From Sphingomonas psychrolutea (GTDB taxonomy: Bacteria > Pseudomonadota > Alphaproteobacteria > Sphingomonadales > Sphingomonadaceae): a DNA stretch of 64,000 nucleotides. The notes under the pieces are model-generated. The model was not told the DNA's origin, did not search any database, and saw only the letters and a list, made by a program, of their open reading frames with translations. Location of the stretch: assembly GCF_014636175.1 (NCBI RefSeq), contig NZ_BMDW01000021.1:1-64000 (forward strand). Reading direction: 5' to 3'. The position numbers and the translations under genes are program-made. Below are positions 63,019 to 64,000 of the stretch, piece after piece. Every line of letters begins with the position of its first letter. The stretch's first letter is position 1.

Positions 63019-64000
63019 GCTGCGACTTTCAGCGAGGAGACGAATTTCTCGAACAGATACAGGCTGTCCTGCGGCCCCGGGCTGGCCTCGGGGTGATATT
63101 GCACGCTGAACGCCGGGCGGTCGGTCAGTTCGATCCCGGCGTTCGAGCCGTCGAACAGCGAAACATGCGTCGCGCGCGCGGTGGCGGGCAGGCTTTCGCG
63201 TTCGACCGCGAAGCCGTGGTTCATGCTCGTGATCTCGACCGCGCCGTCGCTGAGGCGCTTGACCGGGTGGTTGGCGCCGCGATGGCCCTGGAACATCTTG
63301 GTCGTGCTCGCGCCGACCGCGAGCGCCAGCAATTGGTGGCCGAGGCAAATGCCGAACAGCGGCTTGCCCGTTTCCAGCAGCTGCTGGATCACCGGCACGG
63401 CGTAGACGCCCGTCGCGGCGGGGTCGCCCGGGCCATTCGACAGAAAGATGCCGTCGGGGGCGAGCTTTATGATCTGCTCGAAGCTGGCGGTCGCGGGGAC
63501 GACCGAGACGTCCGCGCCTGCCGCGACGAGGTTGCGGAAGATGTTGCGTTTGGAGCCGTAGTCGATCGCGACGACGTGGGGGCGCTTCTTCTGCTCCCCC
63601 TTCCCGCTTGCGGGAGGGGGCTGGGGGGTGGGCATAACCGCAAGCGGAGCGTCGGCGGCCAGGTCAGTCCCACCCCCGACCCCTCCCGCAAGCGGGAGGG
63701 GGGAAGAAAGGAGGGGAGCAGTGGAGTCATACCCCGCGCCCAGCCGCCACACTCCGCCATCCCAGCCATAATCCATCGCGGTCGTAACCGCGATTGCGAG
63801 GTCCATGCCCTCCAGCCCCGGCCACGCCTGTGCCTGCGCCAGCAGCGCCGCTACATCGAACGTCCCCGACGCCGAATGCGCGATCACCCCATTGGGCGCG
63901 CCACCACCGCGAATCCGCCGCGTCAGCGCGCGCGTATCGACGCCCGCCAGCCCGATCCGGCCGTGCTTCGCCATCCACGCATCGAGCCGCTCGGTCGAGC
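63015..64000 (-). CDS. carA: Carbamoyl-phosphate synthase small subunit, 5' part beyond the window, with inserted repeat
   Basis: CarA supplies ammonia from glutamine to CarB. The window holds the last 328 codons or so; the frame remains open past 64000. The end of the first domain (GLAGVDTRALTRRIRGGG) and the whole glutaminase domain (FGICLGHQLLALAVG with the catalytic Cys, HPEASPG with His and Glu) are present. Between them, at 63591-63721, a family B palindrome pair is inserted in frame. It adds about 43 residues rich in Pro, Gly, Ala and Leu in the domain linker. The active-site residues are intact. Confidence 0.95.
   Translation of the reverse strand, partial: STERLDAWMAKHGRIGLAGVDTRALTRRIRGGGAPNGVIAHSASGTFDVAALLAQAQAWPGLEGMDLAIAVTTAMDYGWDGGVWRLGAGYDSTAPLLSSPLPLAGGVGGGTDLAADAPLAVMPTPQPPPASGKGEQKKRPHVVAIDYGSKRNIFRNLVAAGADVSVVPATASFEQIIKLAPDGIFLSNGPGDPAATGVYAVPVIQQLLETGKPLFGICLGHQLLALAVGASTTKMFQGHRGANHPVKRLSDGAVEITSMNHGFAVERESLPATARATHVSLFDGSNAGIELTDRPAFSVQYHPEASPGPQDSLYLFEKFVSSLKVAA
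63591..63721. repeat. Palindromic repeat pair (family B) inside carA
   Basis: CTTCCCGCTTGCGGGAGGGG and CCCTCCCGCAAGCGGGAGGG face each other, flanked by outer arms CTGCTCCCC and GGGGAGCAG. The layout matches the intergenic elements at 2709 and 29575. It adds codons without a stop or frameshift. Confidence 0.87.

Overview
The window is high-G+C alphaproteobacterial chromosome, most likely from a sphingomonad (Sphingomonas or a close relative). Supporting signs are the gene order trpF-trpB-trpA-accD-folC, the pairs carA/carB and pyrF/LapA, many translationally coupled genes (ATGA, GTGA and TGATG junctions), EcfG-type general stress promoters, a TonB-dependent receptor, and two families of GC-rich palindromic repeats in most of the wider intergenic gaps. 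I see no transposase, integrase, rRNA or CRISPR array. One tRNA, tRNA-Thr(UGU), is present.

Layout. 0.1-5.5 kb (minus strand): a three-gene unit (Fe-S scaffold, Kef-type antiporter, DUF423), then cvpA, a 52-codon zinc-ribbon-like gene, radA and a frameshifted DUF559 gene. 5.7-10.3 kb: a GT4 glycosyltransferase, a PadR regulator with two identical operator palindromes, rarA, a YjbR-like gene and a DUF429-like gene. 10.3-16.9 kb: tRNA-Thr followed by a lasso-type RiPP cluster. Its order is nucleotidyltransferase, B2 leader protease, 51-aa precursor with its own promoter and terminator, HPr-kinase-like enzyme, Stf0-type sulfotransferase, PqqD-like B1, lasso cyclase and a second PqqD-like protein. 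16.9-27 kb: a phosphodiesterase-like protein, a patatin, LapA, pyrF, the trp genes (with a 65-aa membrane protein coupled between trpB and trpA), accD, folC and a DUF6628-like gene under a possible Fur-type box. 27-41.4 kb: an AmpG-like permease, a Rieske oxygenase, a response regulator, a pseudouridine synthase, rsmD, a phosphate transporter, a second GT4, a retropepsin-PDZ protein, an amidohydrolase, two small envelope proteins and a PcrA/UvrD helicase.

41.4-44.2 kb is a small accessory patch: a VapBC-like pair, a frameshifted gene coupled to DUF2283, a TIR/deoxyribosyltransferase-like protein with a 61-aa partner, a HigA relic and an orphan Phd antitoxin. 44.2-54.9 kb holds small envelope proteins, a PAP2 enzyme, a DUF2946/TonB receptor pair (possible copper uptake), a stress flavoprotein-like gene under an EcfG promoter, a DHA2 exporter, cytochrome P460 and a DUF885 lipoprotein. 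54.9-64 kb holds ftsB, eno, a four-gene envelope-stress unit, DUF4170, greA, carB, rraB-like and carA (cut by the right edge).

Two observations stand out. The first is the lasso cluster: kinase, nucleotidyltransferase and sulfotransferase together suggest a peptide phosphorylated on its C-terminal Ser, then glycosylated, then sulfated. The second is an intergenic palindromic repeat pair inserted in frame inside carA, which would add about 43 residues between the two CarA domains.
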